DNA from: Polyangiaceae bacterium
Lineage (GTDB): Bacteria; Myxococcota_A; Polyangia; Polyangiales; Polyangiaceae
Direction of reading: 5' to 3'
NCBI GenBank assembly: GCA_041389725.1
Contig: JAWKRG010000014.1
Coordinates: 62,001-126,000, forward strand
DNA length: 64,000 bases
Each line of letters begins with the position of its first letter. The stretch's first letter is position 1. Of the stretch, positions 53,265 through 62,531 are shown in pieces. A model generated the notes under the pieces. The model was given only the letters and a program-made list of their open reading frames with translations. It did no database searches and had not been told where the DNA came from. The translations under genes and the position numbers were made by a program.

Positions 53265-54085
53265 CGATTCGTGCTCGCCGGCAACAAGCTTTGTGAGGCA
53301 ACAGGTGACGCCACCGGGAACATTCGAGGTGAGTCAATGCGCTCACGGTGCGTGACCTCGGTGATGACTTCGAGAGCGTGCCGCCCGAGGTTGAGAAGTT
53401 GCTGCCGCTTCCCGTACAGCTTGGCCCGCGCACCGCGCACCGCAGCGATCATTCCAGCGCGATGCTCAGGCAGCGGCGCCGGAGGCTCGTCTTTCGTGGG
53501 GCGGCGGTGCCACGCCTCGAAGCGTCCCGCGACGATGAACACCTCGCGCTCGCACAGAAACAGGGTCCCGGCAACGTGTGCTGCCTTCGGCGGCATCGAA
53601 TAGGACGGCCGAGCGAGCTCCTCTTGGCGCCGGGCTGCCCGGTGAAGGTCTCTCCGGAACCCTGCCGCGGCGCATCCCTGTGCGCCCCTCGCAGCGGCAA
53701 CCAGAAGGGTTCCGTTGAGCGCCTCGTAGGATCTCGACGCCCACACACACCGATGTCAACGATCGCATGCGCGAACACCTGGTTGAACTCCTCGACGTCG
53801 CGCCCCTTGCCACTCTTCTTCACGATCGTTTTCGGTCGATCGAACACCGCCATGAGTGGCAGTCCGCCGAAGGCGACGAAGTCACGCGCGAGGCAACGCA
53901 GAATGGTTTCCACACGCTCATTATCGACGAGCGTGACCTGCGCGAACCGCGAGTACTTCAATCGTGACGCGAAGAAGTGCACGCGCTTCTTCTGGCCATC
54001 GACGAAGCTCACATCAAGGTGACCCAAGTCGTGCTGCGAGAACTCGCCAGGGAGCCCCTCGAAGCGAACAACCGGTGCGGCGCGC
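53265..54085 (-). pseudogene. istA: Degenerate IS21-family transposase (istA) remnant
   Basis: Minus-strand pieces of an IstA integrase core: GEFSQHDLGHLDVSFVDG and KYSRFAQVTLVDNERVETIL, then RDFVAFGGLPLMAVFDRPK and FNQVFAHAIVDIG, followed in another frame by YSMPPKAAHVAGTLFL and LEVITEVTHRE. Frameshifts, deletions and an apparent short internal inversion (see findings) break it; the N-terminal HTH region is missing. It resembles the element entering at the right edge of the window. Confidence 0.75.
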
Positions 54086-54275
54086 GGAGGCCGGAGACCA
54101 GCGACGGGAGTGTAGTCCGATCATCCTGCAGTCTCTTTTCCCCCACGAGCCGCAGATCTTCCGGAACGGGGTGCCGCAGACTTTCCGGAACAAGTGCAAG
54201 CTCAAAGCACTACGCCGCATGTGGAGGGGATGCCGTTCACCTTGCTTTGGAGCAGTCGTCCCGGGCGATTCGCAC

Positions 54276-54300
54276 GAGTTGAGCAAAAGTTGCTCAACTC
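54276..54300. promoter_or_regulatory. Perfect 11-bp inverted repeat upstream of hypothetical gene
   Basis: GAGTTGAGCAA and its exact reverse complement TTGCTCAACTC are separated by 3 bases, about 70 bases before the next start codon. No T-run follows, which favours an operator or a small RNA hairpin over a terminator. Confidence 0.5.
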
Positions 54301-54368
54301 GTGAGTCAGGAGAATCCCTTGCGTGGCCTCGCAAGATCTGGTTCACTCGATCATGTTGGTGGGGAGCG

Positions 54369-55028
54369 ATGCACCAAGAGCCAGTATCGTTGGGGAAATC
54401 CTGTGGCGTCCGTGAAGACGCAGCCATCGAGCGCGCGATTGCAGAGATTCGCAGGGTAACGCGCAAGGCAAGTCTGGCAGAGGCGATTCAAGTAGGCGAG
54501 ATTGCCTTCCGCCACGCCTTTGCAGGAGACCTATCTCTCGTTCGGCACCGTGGCGCGAAGCACGTATCGTTCAGACGACTCGCTCAGCACCCCGACTTGC
54601 CCATGAGCGCGGCTGGACTGTGGCGCGCGGTAGCGACGTACGAGCTTTCTCAGCGGTTGCCGTTGCTGCGGGAGGCCCGGCACATTGGAGCAAGCCACGT
54701 CCACGCAGTCCTTGGCCTCGCACCTGCAACTCAGCAGTATCTGCTGTCCTGCGCTGAGCGCGAACGCTGGATGGTAGGCGAACTGCGCGCGCGGGCGGAT
54801 GCGAGGCGCAATGGGGCCGGGGGCCGACCGCGAAAGCTCCAGCTCGTGAGAGTACTGGACCACCTACGTCACGTAGCGGCCCTTCCACTCGTCACCTTCC
54901 AGCACCGAGAAGCACTATGTAGAATGAGTGTCGAGGAAATTGAAGTTGCCTTGGCTACCATCGAGGAGATCCAAGCGCGAATGCAGGTCCTAGGTCGTGC
55001 GCTGCGCGACGTTTCGGAGCGCGCGTAG
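54369..55028 (+). CDS. Hypothetical helical protein
   Basis: 219 residues from the ATG at 54369; the open frame further upstream is antisense of the istA remnant. Mostly helical, with VGEIAFRHAFAGDLSLVRHRG and SFRRLAQHPDLPMSAAGLWRAV, a helix pair that could bind DNA (ParB/KorB-like in feel), and a C-terminal coiled stretch (SVEEIEVALATIEEIQARMQ). I do not recognise a named family. A perfect inverted repeat lies just upstream and a hairpin just downstream. Confidence 0.6.
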   Translation: MHQEPVSLGKSCGVREDAAIERAIAEIRRVTRKASLAEAIQVGEIAFRHAFAGDLSLVRHRGAKHVSFRRLAQHPDLPMSAAGLWRAVATYELSQRLPLLREARHIGASHVHAVLGLAPATQQYLLSCAERERWMVGELRARADARRNGAGGRPRKLQLVRVLDHLRHVAALPLVTFQHREALCRMSVEEIEVALATIEEIQARMQVLGRALRDVSERA

Positions 55029-55073
55029 CAGCAGGGTCGCGGTGTGACGGCAGACGAAAGCCGGGACGCATGA

Positions 55074-55092
55074 GTGTTTCGCCGCGAAACAC
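55074..55092. terminator. Hairpin between converging genes
   Basis: GTGTTTCG and CGAAACAC form a perfect 8-bp stem with a 3-base loop, 46 bases after the hypothetical gene and about 110 bases after the end of the minus-strand lipoprotein gene. Weak tails on both sides; a bidirectional terminator is possible. Confidence 0.45.
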
Positions 55093-55200
55093 CCACCGGC
55101 CACCCGGGGTGCCCATTGCGGAGTTGCGTAGGTGGCCGCTCACATTCTGACGCTGCGTGCCTTCGCAAGTACAAACGCCAGGTACTCCAGTCAGGTCCAG

Positions 55201-56502
55201 CTATGGCACGCAATCGAAACGGAGCAACGCGATAGCGGAGTTCCCGTCGTGTTGTCCAACCAGCAGGCGTCGGTGCTCGTACGACGGAACGAGTGCGACG
55301 CGTGCCGGGTGGAAGGACGGCCGCGACGCCCGCGCGACTACCTTTCCGAACGGGTCTTGCAGCTGCACAACCAGTTGTGGCTGCATTCCAGCCTTAGCCG
55401 TGACGTACGCCACAGCAAGACCTTCCCCGAACGGCGCCGCAGAAAGCCCCACAGGGTGGTCGTCCAGCCCACCAAGCTCCCCCTTCGCTACGAACGATAG
55501 CTGCACTGCGTCGAAGCGCGCCCAGCGAGCGGGGGGATTGGCCACACCCGCCTCACGCCAAACCAGGTACATGCCGTTCTGGTGCGCCGCGGCGGCTAGC
55601 TCGGTGACCGGCGCGGCCACCGGCAGTGTGGCAAGTGACGCTACTTCATGCCCGGTTGTGATCGACACGATATCGATGCGCTTGGGATCTCCTGCGCCAG
55701 TTGGATTGCCGCAGACTGCAACTGGCGCGTGTTCCCCATTGGAGTACGCGATCAGCCAGTTCGAACCCAGCGGCGTCGCTGCGCCGAAGATCTGAGAATC
55801 CGCGCAGCCGATCGTGGAAATCGTAGTCGCCTTCGGGTCGGATTCCGATCGGCCTAGCTGAGCGTAGAGCTCGTTCTTCGTTGACGACATGCCGAGTAGC
55901 TGCACTCCCTCGATCCCCTCCGCCAAGAACGAGGGACTCGCCCCGAGAACCGGTAGCTGCGGTCCTGCGTAGTCTTGAGCTGGAGCGACCGCCGTCAAGA
56001 GCACTGGACCGGTGGACGGTGACGCAAGCAACGCGAACCGTCCCGGAGTGGAGGGCGCGACAAAGTAGTCGTCAGAGATTTCAGTCCCAGCCAGAGTCAT
56101 TTGCAGCGATGCGCCTAGGTCCGGGGGCGGCCAGGTCCCCCACGGCCGAAAAGACGTGTGGCGAATCCCATTGCTAGGACCGGACGACATGGCACGTGTC
56201 GCGAGTACCACCTCGTCGCTCACCCCAGGGGCGACGGCGAGCACAGGCGGCGCATCAAAGAGTGCGTTCTGCCCATTAAGCAAAGCTGGCGGCGCGAGTG
56301 CGACGAGATCTTTGCACTCTGGTCCTGCACCGGCGGCGCCAGCCGCGCCCCCGGAGCCACCAACGGCAGTGGTGCCCGACCCACCACCAAGTCCGCCGGA
56401 ACCCGAGTCCACTTCTGTTGGCCCCACATCGACCAGCGCCGACCGTGACCCACACGCTTCTATCGCTGCGCACAAGCACAGGACGAAAGCTCTGCTGCTC
56501 AT
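55201..56502 (-). CDS. Large secreted lipoprotein of unknown function
   Basis: 433 residues from the ATG at 56502, after AAGAGGT. The signal ends in a lipobox-like IEAC followed by GSRSAL, a start shared by many myxobacterial lipoproteins, then a Gly/Ser-rich linker (GSGGLGGGSG). The body looks like a strand-rich propeller-type fold with repeats around phrases such as LAVAPGVSDEVVLATR, SNWLIAYSNGEHAPVAV and GEGLAVAYVTAKAG. Probably displayed on the outer membrane. No enzyme motif is visible. Confidence 0.72.
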   Translation of the reverse strand: MSSRAFVLCLCAAIEACGSRSALVDVGPTEVDSGSGGLGGGSGTTAVGGSGGAAGAAGAGPECKDLVALAPPALLNGQNALFDAPPVLAVAPGVSDEVVLATRAMSSGPSNGIRHTSFRPWGTWPPPDLGASLQMTLAGTEISDDYFVAPSTPGRFALLASPSTGPVLLTAVAPAQDYAGPQLPVLGASPSFLAEGIEGVQLLGMSSTKNELYAQLGRSESDPKATTISTIGCADSQIFGAATPLGSNWLIAYSNGEHAPVAVCGNPTGAGDPKRIDIVSITTGHEVASLATLPVAAPVTELAAAAHQNGMYLVWREAGVANPPARWARFDAVQLSFVAKGELGGLDDHPVGLSAAPFGEGLAVAYVTAKAGMQPQLVVQLQDPFGKVVARASRPSFHPARVALVPSYEHRRLLVGQHDGNSAIALLRFDCVP

Positions 56503-56822
56503 GTAGTACCTCTTCTTGCAGAGTCGACTCTCATGTCCGGCGAGAATACCAGAGATCGCAGGCAGGCTGATCTCGCTTCTCCCGTCTGTAGGCGACGCAG
56601 GGCGCGGATCAGAACTGGTTTGGGGCCGAGATACAGCGACGAAACTCTGGAACGCCACCCGCTGACCACGCCTTGATGACGCTGCGCATGGCGCTCCGTT
56701 AGTACGAAACGTGCTTTGAACAAGCGCGATTAGTGAAAGCGAGTCGGACGGCTGCCGGAGGCGAAGGAAATGACGCTTGCCAGGCAAAGTTCGGCGCGTA
56801 GGGTCGCGATTGAGGTGGCTCA
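56503..56822. other. Divergent promoter region
   Basis: About 320 bases between the lipoprotein gene and the secreted paralog cluster, transcribed in opposite directions. No gene or repeat recognised; promoters for both are presumed to lie here. Confidence 0.4.
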
Positions 56823-57356
56823 ATGAACAAACACCATGTGTCAGCGGCGCTACTGATCCAGATGGCGGTAGTGCTCGGTGCGACGTCAGCACGTTCTGCA
56901 AACCAAACGCTGCTACCGGCTGCCGTTTGTGCTCCGGCGCAAGCGAACTCAGCCGTTGGCTTCGCTGGCCTAGGCGAGGCCTATGGGTATTCAACGACCT
57001 ACGGAGTTAGCCTGCTATGTGGCGTTGGGCAGGATCAGTCGCTCGATACCAACGACGACGTACGGATCTATTTCGACGACGAGAACGTAGCGTCGACCCA
57101 GAACTTCGTGTGTTACGGGTTCGAAACCGACGCGGATCATAGCTCTCTTGTCTACAGCGGTGTCCGGTATGGCTGTAGTAGCGCGGGTGGATGCACGAGT
57201 AGCCCCGGCGTATATGCCGGTGAGAACTACATCACATTCGCCGACCTGCAGAATGGAGGTGACTACCGGGCGTCGGTCGGATGCGTGATACCGGCTTGGG
57301 ATGCCCCGAGCGGAAACTTCTCAGTTGTTCGCTCGCTGTACATCGAGGAGCAATAG
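56823..57356 (+). CDS. Secreted protein, paralog family member 1
   Basis: 177 residues with a signal peptide ending near SARSA. The mature protein carries the family pattern: CGVGQDQSLDTNDDVRIYF, a Cys in NFVCYGFETDAD, YGCSSAGGCTSSPGVY, FADLQNGGDYRAS, GCVIP and a terminal RSLYIEEQ. Cys count is even and conserved, so disulfides are likely. I do not recognise this family. It is the first gene of a run with two paralogs and one membrane protein. Confidence 0.75.
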   Translation: MNKHHVSAALLIQMAVVLGATSARSANQTLLPAAVCAPAQANSAVGFAGLGEAYGYSTTYGVSLLCGVGQDQSLDTNDDVRIYFDDENVASTQNFVCYGFETDADHSSLVYSGVRYGCSSAGGCTSSPGVYAGENYITFADLQNGGDYRASVGCVIPAWDAPSGNFSVVRSLYIEEQ

Positions 57357-57365
57357 GAGCAGACC

Positions 57366-57878
57366 ATGAATAGGATGAAACACGTATTGGCCCTAGCGGC
57401 AATTACTGCGTCGCTTTCAGGATCGGCACGAGCTGCGGATCAGACCTTGCTAGTGTCGGGAACTTGCCAGGCCTCCAACGAGTACGGTGACGTATTCTTC
57501 GCAGCCGGCGCAGCGTTCGCAACGTGGGAAAACGACACCGGCTACATAACCTGTGGCGTAGGACAAGACAATGCGCTCGACACCAACGATGACGTGCTCG
57601 TGTACTACAACGACTTGAGCGGTGCCGAGAATGTCAGGTGCTACATGTATGAAGTCGCACGGGACCACTCGACGATCGTCTACGTTGGGGCCTTGTACGG
57701 ATGTTCCACCGCTGGGGGTTGCGCTGCAGATCCGGGAACGTTCGCCTCTGCGGGCTACCTGCGCTTCGTTGATGTGCAGCACGGGGGAGACTACAGTGCC
57801 TCGCTGCTGTGCGGCATCCCGGCGGCGGAGAACGGCTACAACTCGTCGATCCGCTCGATCGTAGTTGATGAGCAGTAG
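57366..57878 (+). CDS. Secreted protein, paralog family member 2
   Basis: 170 residues, 9 bases after member 1 and preceded by GGAG. Signal peptide to SARAA. Family pattern: CGVGQDNALDTNDDVLVYY, CYMYEVARDHSTIVYVG, YGCSTAGGCAADPGTF, FVDVQHGGDYSAS, CGIP, and terminal RSIVVDEQ. The Asp-rich LDTNDD loop could bind a divalent metal such as calcium; that is a guess from composition. Confidence 0.75.
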   Translation: MNRMKHVLALAAITASLSGSARAADQTLLVSGTCQASNEYGDVFFAAGAAFATWENDTGYITCGVGQDNALDTNDDVLVYYNDLSGAENVRCYMYEVARDHSTIVYVGALYGCSTAGGCAADPGTFASAGYLRFVDVQHGGDYSASLLCGIPAAENGYNSSIRSIVVDEQ

Positions 57879-57887
57879 GGTGGGACG

Positions 57888-58574
57888 ATGCAAAACACTG
57901 AGACTCCCTGCCCGTTACCGGCGAGTTCGGCACGACGTCGTCACATCGCTCCCGTGTTTCTTGGGTTGTGCTTAGCCGCGTTTCCCGTGCTGTGGTTCGC
58001 TGCACGATCCGCTTCCGTGAATACTCCTGCTGAGCCCAAACAGATGGCAGTTGCAACGGATGACATTGCCAAGTCAGATTCGGTTCCCGTCTCCTACTCC
58101 AGGCCCGTGAAGTCAAACGTCAAGGTGGTCGCGCGCCCCGCGCGCGACCATCGCCGAGAACGATCTGACGCAAAGTCGGCCCGAGACATCCGCATGAGCG
58201 AGTACGAGGAGCGCATTGCTCGACTGGCCGCACAAGAACCCGGCGACATCGTTTGGTCAAGCACTGTTCACTCGAGCATCGCCGAGCGCATCACGTCGAA
58301 GCACATACAGGCAGAGTTGAAGTCTGTTCGATGTGGGCTATCGCTCTGCGTCGCGTCGTTCACGCACGAGGGGCGGAACACCCACACCGTGCTGTTTCGT
58401 GACCTTCTGGAACTCGGTCAAATCGCACCGGGGTTTGGGGGGCCGGCTCTACTTCGCCGCCACGAGACGAGCAGCGGTAGCTACGAGACCACAATCTACA
58501 TGGCTAGAGTAGGCGGCTCACTCCCGCCGAGACCAGACGCGCCAACAATCGACCTTGAGACTCGCGAGGAGTAG
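57888..58574 (+). CDS. Single-span membrane protein within the paralog cluster
   Basis: 228 residues. A basic cytoplasmic start, one membrane helix (IAPVFLGLCLAAFPVLWFAA), then a linker rich in basic residues and an outer domain with two close Cys (RCGLSLCVASF) and strands to the end. It starts 9 bases after member 2 and overlaps the frame before member 3, so it is in the same operon. No family recognised; it may process, anchor or export the paralogs. Confidence 0.65.
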   Translation: MQNTETPCPLPASSARRRHIAPVFLGLCLAAFPVLWFAARSASVNTPAEPKQMAVATDDIAKSDSVPVSYSRPVKSNVKVVARPARDHRRERSDAKSARDIRMSEYEERIARLAAQEPGDIVWSSTVHSSIAERITSKHIQAELKSVRCGLSLCVASFTHEGRNTHTVLFRDLLELGQIAPGFGGPALLRRHETSSGSYETTIYMARVGGSLPPRPDAPTIDLETREE

Positions 58575-58578
58575 ACAG

Positions 58579-59103
58579 ATGCAAAAGCCAATGCACCGAA
58601 TTGTCATGATTGCGGGATTTCACGCCACCGTGCTCGCGGCAGGCTGGTCGCTCGCAGCTGATCAAATCCTACTACCCGACGACTCTTGCACGAGGTATTG
58701 GGGAGGAAATTCTGCCATCGAGTTCGCCGGCTACGGCCAGGCGATCAATGTCGCGACAGACGGCACCGACCACGGAATCGACTGCGCGGTCGGCCAGGAT
58801 CAAGCGCTCGACACAAACGATGACATCCTCGTGTACTTCGACGACAACAACAGCACGTCTGGAAAGAACATAGTCTGCCAGGTGCTGGAAGTCGATGAAG
58901 ACTGGAGCAGCGTGGTCTATGTGGATACCAAGTACGGATGCGGCACGACAGGCGGTTGCACAACTGACCCGGGTGTCTTCGCTGCTGAAGGGTACTTGTC
59001 ATTTGCTGACGTTTCCCACGGAGGCGCGTACCAGGCAGAAATCTTCTGTCTCATTCCCAGTAATCTGTCCGAGATACGAACGATCGCAATCGACGAGCAG
59101 TAG
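58579..59103 (+). CDS. Secreted protein, paralog family member 3
   Basis: 174 residues from the ATG at 58579, with GAGGAG just upstream. Signal peptide ending near SLAA. Family pattern: CAVGQDQALDTNDDILVYF, CQVLEVDEDWSSVVYVD, YGCGTTGGCTTDPGVF, FADVSHGGAYQAE, CLIP, and terminal RTIAIDEQ. The near-identical spacing of these blocks in all three proteins shows recent tandem duplication with diverged N-termini. Confidence 0.75.
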   Translation: MQKPMHRIVMIAGFHATVLAAGWSLAADQILLPDDSCTRYWGGNSAIEFAGYGQAINVATDGTDHGIDCAVGQDQALDTNDDILVYFDDNNSTSGKNIVCQVLEVDEDWSSVVYVDTKYGCGTTGGCTTDPGVFAAEGYLSFADVSHGGAYQAEIFCLIPSNLSEIRTIAIDEQ

Positions 59104-59265
59104 CACGCCGTTTGGCCGGCCCAACTTCGCACTCCAAGCGTTCTGGGCCCACCACTCCAGGCCGAGCCGTGGGGGCTTCCGGCCCGAGAGCCCCACGGCC
59201 GTCTAGTGTCGTGAGTCCGAGAAAGCATCAAGAATTGTGCTGCGCCAAAGTTCGAGCGCAGAAGC

Positions 59266-59447
59266 GTGACCGTCTCCATTCGGACGCCTCGCATGATGTT
59301 GCGGAAAAGTGCATCGTGCGGGCCGCACGATGCAGCGCCGATCCAGCGGAGAAGCAGCGGGGCTATGCCCCGGGCGAGTCGGGGGGCCGCCACTTGTGTG
59401 GCAGGAGATCGTCTGAGACTGCACGCCAATGAGCACGTCGGCCTGTG
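59266..59447 (-). mobile_element. IS66 (type 1) right-end remnant
   Basis: Reverse-orientation copy of the last ~180 bases of IS66 copy A, starting with the terminal repeat (GTGACCGTCTCCATTCGGAC) and including the CATCGTGCGGCCCGCACGATG palindrome of the IS 3' end (read in reverse). It lacks about 15 internal bases and the rest of the element. The surrounding spacer (59104-59632) holds nothing else I can support. Confidence 0.8.
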
Positions 59448-59663
59448 ATCGGGCATCCAAACCCGCGGCTATTTGGTGAAGAGCGCGGGATGGGATCAGA
59501 TTGCTATACCGCCGGGTGACGGAAGCTGGGCCGGGGCGGCAGGGTGCTGATAGGTCGGCATTCCCGCCACAAAAAGGATGAGGCCCACGGTTGCAGCCAT
59601 GGGCCCCGGCACCGGTGAGTGCGAGGTGGTATTGGAGTTCCCCCGTTTCCGTGGACAGCATGA

Positions 59664-60068
59664 TTATGCAGCAGCCTTCAGTGTTCGTGAACGCAATTCG
59701 AACTCGACTGGGTTGATGTAGTCGAGATGAGAGTGGCGTCTCTCGACGTTGTAGAAGTTGTCGATGTAGTCGCCGATGGACCGTTCGGCGTGGGCGGGGT
59801 CAACGTACTGCTCGTCGTCCACGAGCTCAGCGCGCAGCGTAGCGAAGAAGCTCTCTGCCACGGCGTTGTCCCAGCAGTCGCCTTTGCGGCTCATGCTTTG
59901 GACGAGACCGTGGTTGGCCAGCTCTTTTCTGTAGTCAGCGCTGGCATACGGGCTGCCACGGTCTGAGTGGTGGATGAGGCCGGGCGCTGGTCTCCGCACG
60001 CGAAGTGCTCGCCGCAGAGCGTCCAGCGCCAACGAGGTGTCGTTGCTGGTGCTCATCGCCCAGCCGAC
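59664..60068 (-). pseudogene. IS3 OrfB, 3' part (separated by IS66)
   Basis: C-terminal half of the IS3 integrase: GLIHHSDRGSPYAS with the second catalytic Asp, MSRKGDCWDNAVAESFF with the catalytic Glu, and ERRHSHLDYINPVEFE at the end. The frame begins ...RRVVGWAMSTSND at the IS66 boundary and joins exactly to the other half at 62586. Confidence 0.85.
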
Positions 60069-60136
60069 GACACGCCGTATCCGTTCGGCCAACCGCGTTC
60101 CTGACGTAGGGGCCGCCGCCATGGATCGATCGGGGC

Positions 60137-60563
60137 GTGCCGGACGATTCCACCAAGCGGGACCGCAGCAAGCGTGAGGTATGGGCGAAGCGGGTTGAGC
60201 GCTGGACAGGACAGCGGTCTGTCCGCTCGCGAGTTCTCGAGCGAGATCGGCGTCAACCAGCGGACGCTGATCTACTGGAAGTGGCGGCTTGGGAAAGAGG
60301 CCGGGGCGCCGAGCCGATCAACTGGACGCCGGGCAACGCCGGTGAAGTCCAAGGCAACATCCGCGCTGGCAGTGACCCCACGGGCACGAGCGGTCGCGCC
60401 AAAGCGGTCGGCGCCGAGGTTCATGGAGCTGGTGGCGGCTCCAGAAGAGCGGCCGGCTGAGCCCGTCGAGATCATCGTCAGGAGCGTCACGGTTCGCGTC
60501 CCGCAGACCGCAGCTGCCGATCTGGTTCGCCGCGCCTTCGAGTTCGCCGAGAAGCTCAAGTGA
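60137..60563 (+). pseudogene. tnpA: IS66 TnpA (copy C), frameshifted
   Basis: The N-terminus (STKRDRSKREVWAKRVERW) is in one frame and the continuation (QDSGLSAREFSSEIGVNQRT, YWKWRLGKE) in the next. An extra base in CTGGACAGGAC near 60207 separates them. The C-terminal part (VEIIVRSVTVRVPQTAAADL) is normal. It is either inactive or dependent on slippage. Confidence 0.75.
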
Positions 60564-60856
60564 TTCCCGTCACGACGCGGATCTTCGTCTGCCCTGAGCC
60601 GCAGGACATGCGGCGCTCTTTCGACGGCCTCGCGCTGGCCGCTCGCGAGCATCTGGGCGAGGACCCTCAGAGTGGTGCGCTGTTCGCGTTCATCAACAAG
60701 CGCAAGAATCGACTGAAGGTGTTGTGGTTCGACAGCAACGGCTATTGCATCTTGTACAAGCGCTTGCATCGCGCTCGCTTCCAGGTCCCTGGCTCGCGCA
60801 CGCTAGATCCATCGAAGCTTGGTGTGCTGCTGCGCGGTGTAGAAAACGTACGGTGA
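60560..60856 (+). CDS. tnpB: IS66 accessory protein TnpB (copy C)
   Basis: 98 residues from a GTG overlapping the tnpA stop. Typical IS66 Orf2 core: QDMRRSFDGLALAAREHLG, LFAFINKRKNRLKVLWFDSN and YKRLHRARF. Intact. Confidence 0.9.
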   Translation: MIPVTTRIFVCPEPQDMRRSFDGLALAAREHLGEDPQSGALFAFINKRKNRLKVLWFDSNGYCILYKRLHRARFQVPGSRTLDPSKLGVLLRGVENVR

Positions 60857-60908
60857 GATCGCTTTCACTCTTGACGTTCGATCGCGAGAGGATCATCACC
60901 AAGCGATC

Positions 60909-62531
60909 GTGGTCGACGTCAGCGTTCTTCAGCGCCTGGACGAGCTCGAGCGGGAGCAACAGCGGATCCGCGATGCGCTGACTCGCGCCGAGGAAGAGCG
61001 CCACGCGGCGGAGGAAGCGCGCGACGAGTACCACAAGCTCTATCTCGAAACCTTGGAGCGTTGCCGCAAGCTCGAGCGTGGGATCCTCGGGCAGAAAACT
61101 GAGCGCCTGCCTGACAACGAGCAGCAACTGACGCTCGCGATCCTGCAGACGGCGCTCGGGCAGCAGGCCGTCGACGATCTCTCCGAGACCGAGGTCAAGG
61201 CCCACACGCGACGAAACGGCCACGGTCGAAAGCCGCTCCCGGAACACCTGCCTCGCGTGGACATCGAGATCCTGCCGGTAGAGGTGCAGCAGCGCGGCCT
61301 CGATGCATTCGAGCGGATCGGACAAGAGGTCACGGAGACCGTGGAGCGACGACCTGCCTCGATCGTCATCGCTCGGATCATCAAACCGAAGTTCGTGCTG
61401 AAGGACCGAGCCCAGGACGACGAAACGACGACCGTCTTCGTTGGAGCGACTCCCGCACTTCCGATCCCGCGCTGTCTCGCCGGCCCTGGGATGCTTGCCG
61501 ATACGATCGTGCGGCGCTGGCAGGACCACCAACCGCTCAATCGACTGGAGGGCATCTACGAGCGCGACGGTCTTCCACTGGCGCGTTCGACGATTTGCGG
61601 CTGGCACGACCAGCTGACGCCGCTGGTGCAACCACTCGTCGCCGCGATGCGCCAGGACGCGCTCGAGCAGCCTTATCTGTGCACGGACGCCACCGGCGTC
61701 CTCGTGCAGGCCAAGGAGAAGTGTCGCAACGGTCACTTCTGGGTGCTCGTTGCTCCCGAGCGCCACGTGTTGTTCGAGTTCAGCAAGCATCACGACGGCG
61801 ACGCCGTCGACGATCTGCTCGCCGGCTACTCTGGCTACCTCGTCGCCGACGCGCACGCCGTGTACGACCACCTGTACCAAGACGGCACCGTCACTGAGGT
61901 CAATTGCTGGGCCCACGCACGCAGGTACTACTTCAAAGCTCTTAGCTCCGATCCCGAGCATGCACGCGTTGCACTCGGCCACATCGGCGCGCTCTTCAAG
62001 ATCGAGCGTTCCCTCGCAACAACTCCGCGGAAGAAGAAGGAGCGGCTGAGACAGAAGCACTCCAAGCCGATCCTCCAGCGCTTCTTCTCATGGTGCGACG
62101 ACATCTGGCCATTGCTGCACGATGACTCACCGATCTTCGATGCGGTGCGGTACTCACGCAATCAGCGCGTGGGACTGCAACGCTTTCTCGACGACGGGCG
62201 TCTCCCCATCCACAACAACATCAGCGAGTTGAATCTCAGAAGGCAGGCGATCGGCCGCAAGAATTGGCTCTTCGTCGGCAGCGAGGACGGCGCGGCAGCC
62301 AACGTGGCCTTCACCTCGCTGCTCGCCAGTTGCCGCATGCACGATGTGGAGCCGTGGAGCTACCTCCGCGACCTCCTGTGCTTGCTGCCTGACTGGCCGG
62401 CGCACCGCCTGCTCGAGTTGTCGCCCTTGCACTGGACTGCGACGGCACAGCTGCCCGAGGTCCAGCGTGCCCTCCACGACAACGTCTACCGCCGCCTCAC
62501 GCTGCTCGGCGCCCCGGCTGCCGGCGGCTAG
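60909..62531 (+). CDS. tnpC: IS66 transposase TnpC (copy C)
   Basis: 540 residues from a GTG. N-terminal coiled coil (EEERHAAEEARDEYHKLYLE), an IS66 zinc/linker region, then the DDE domain with Asp in LCTDATGVL, Asp in VADAHAVYDHLY and Glu in HNNISELNLRR, and the usual C-terminal IS66 segment (SLLASCRMHDVEPWSYLRDL). Full length and apparently functional. Its last ~85 codons match the 3' end of chimeric copy B at 41.6-41.9 kb. Confidence 0.92.
   Translation: MVDVSVLQRLDELEREQQRIRDALTRAEEERHAAEEARDEYHKLYLETLERCRKLERGILGQKTERLPDNEQQLTLAILQTALGQQAVDDLSETEVKAHTRRNGHGRKPLPEHLPRVDIEILPVEVQQRGLDAFERIGQEVTETVERRPASIVIARIIKPKFVLKDRAQDDETTTVFVGATPALPIPRCLAGPGMLADTIVRRWQDHQPLNRLEGIYERDGLPLARSTICGWHDQLTPLVQPLVAAMRQDALEQPYLCTDATGVLVQAKEKCRNGHFWVLVAPERHVLFEFSKHHDGDAVDDLLAGYSGYLVADAHAVYDHLYQDGTVTEVNCWAHARRYYFKALSSDPEHARVALGHIGALFKIERSLATTPRKKKERLRQKHSKPILQRFFSWCDDIWPLLHDDSPIFDAVRYSRNQRVGLQRFLDDGRLPIHNNISELNLRRQAIGRKNWLFVGSEDGAAANVAFTSLLASCRMHDVEPWSYLRDLLCLLPDWPAHRLLELSPLHWTATAQLPEVQRALHDNVYRRLTLLGAPAAGG

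Noticed and set aside
59203..59661. 152-codon minus-strand frame before the IS3 element
   Set aside because: It reads the IS66 end remnant out of frame plus spacer; no independent coding support.
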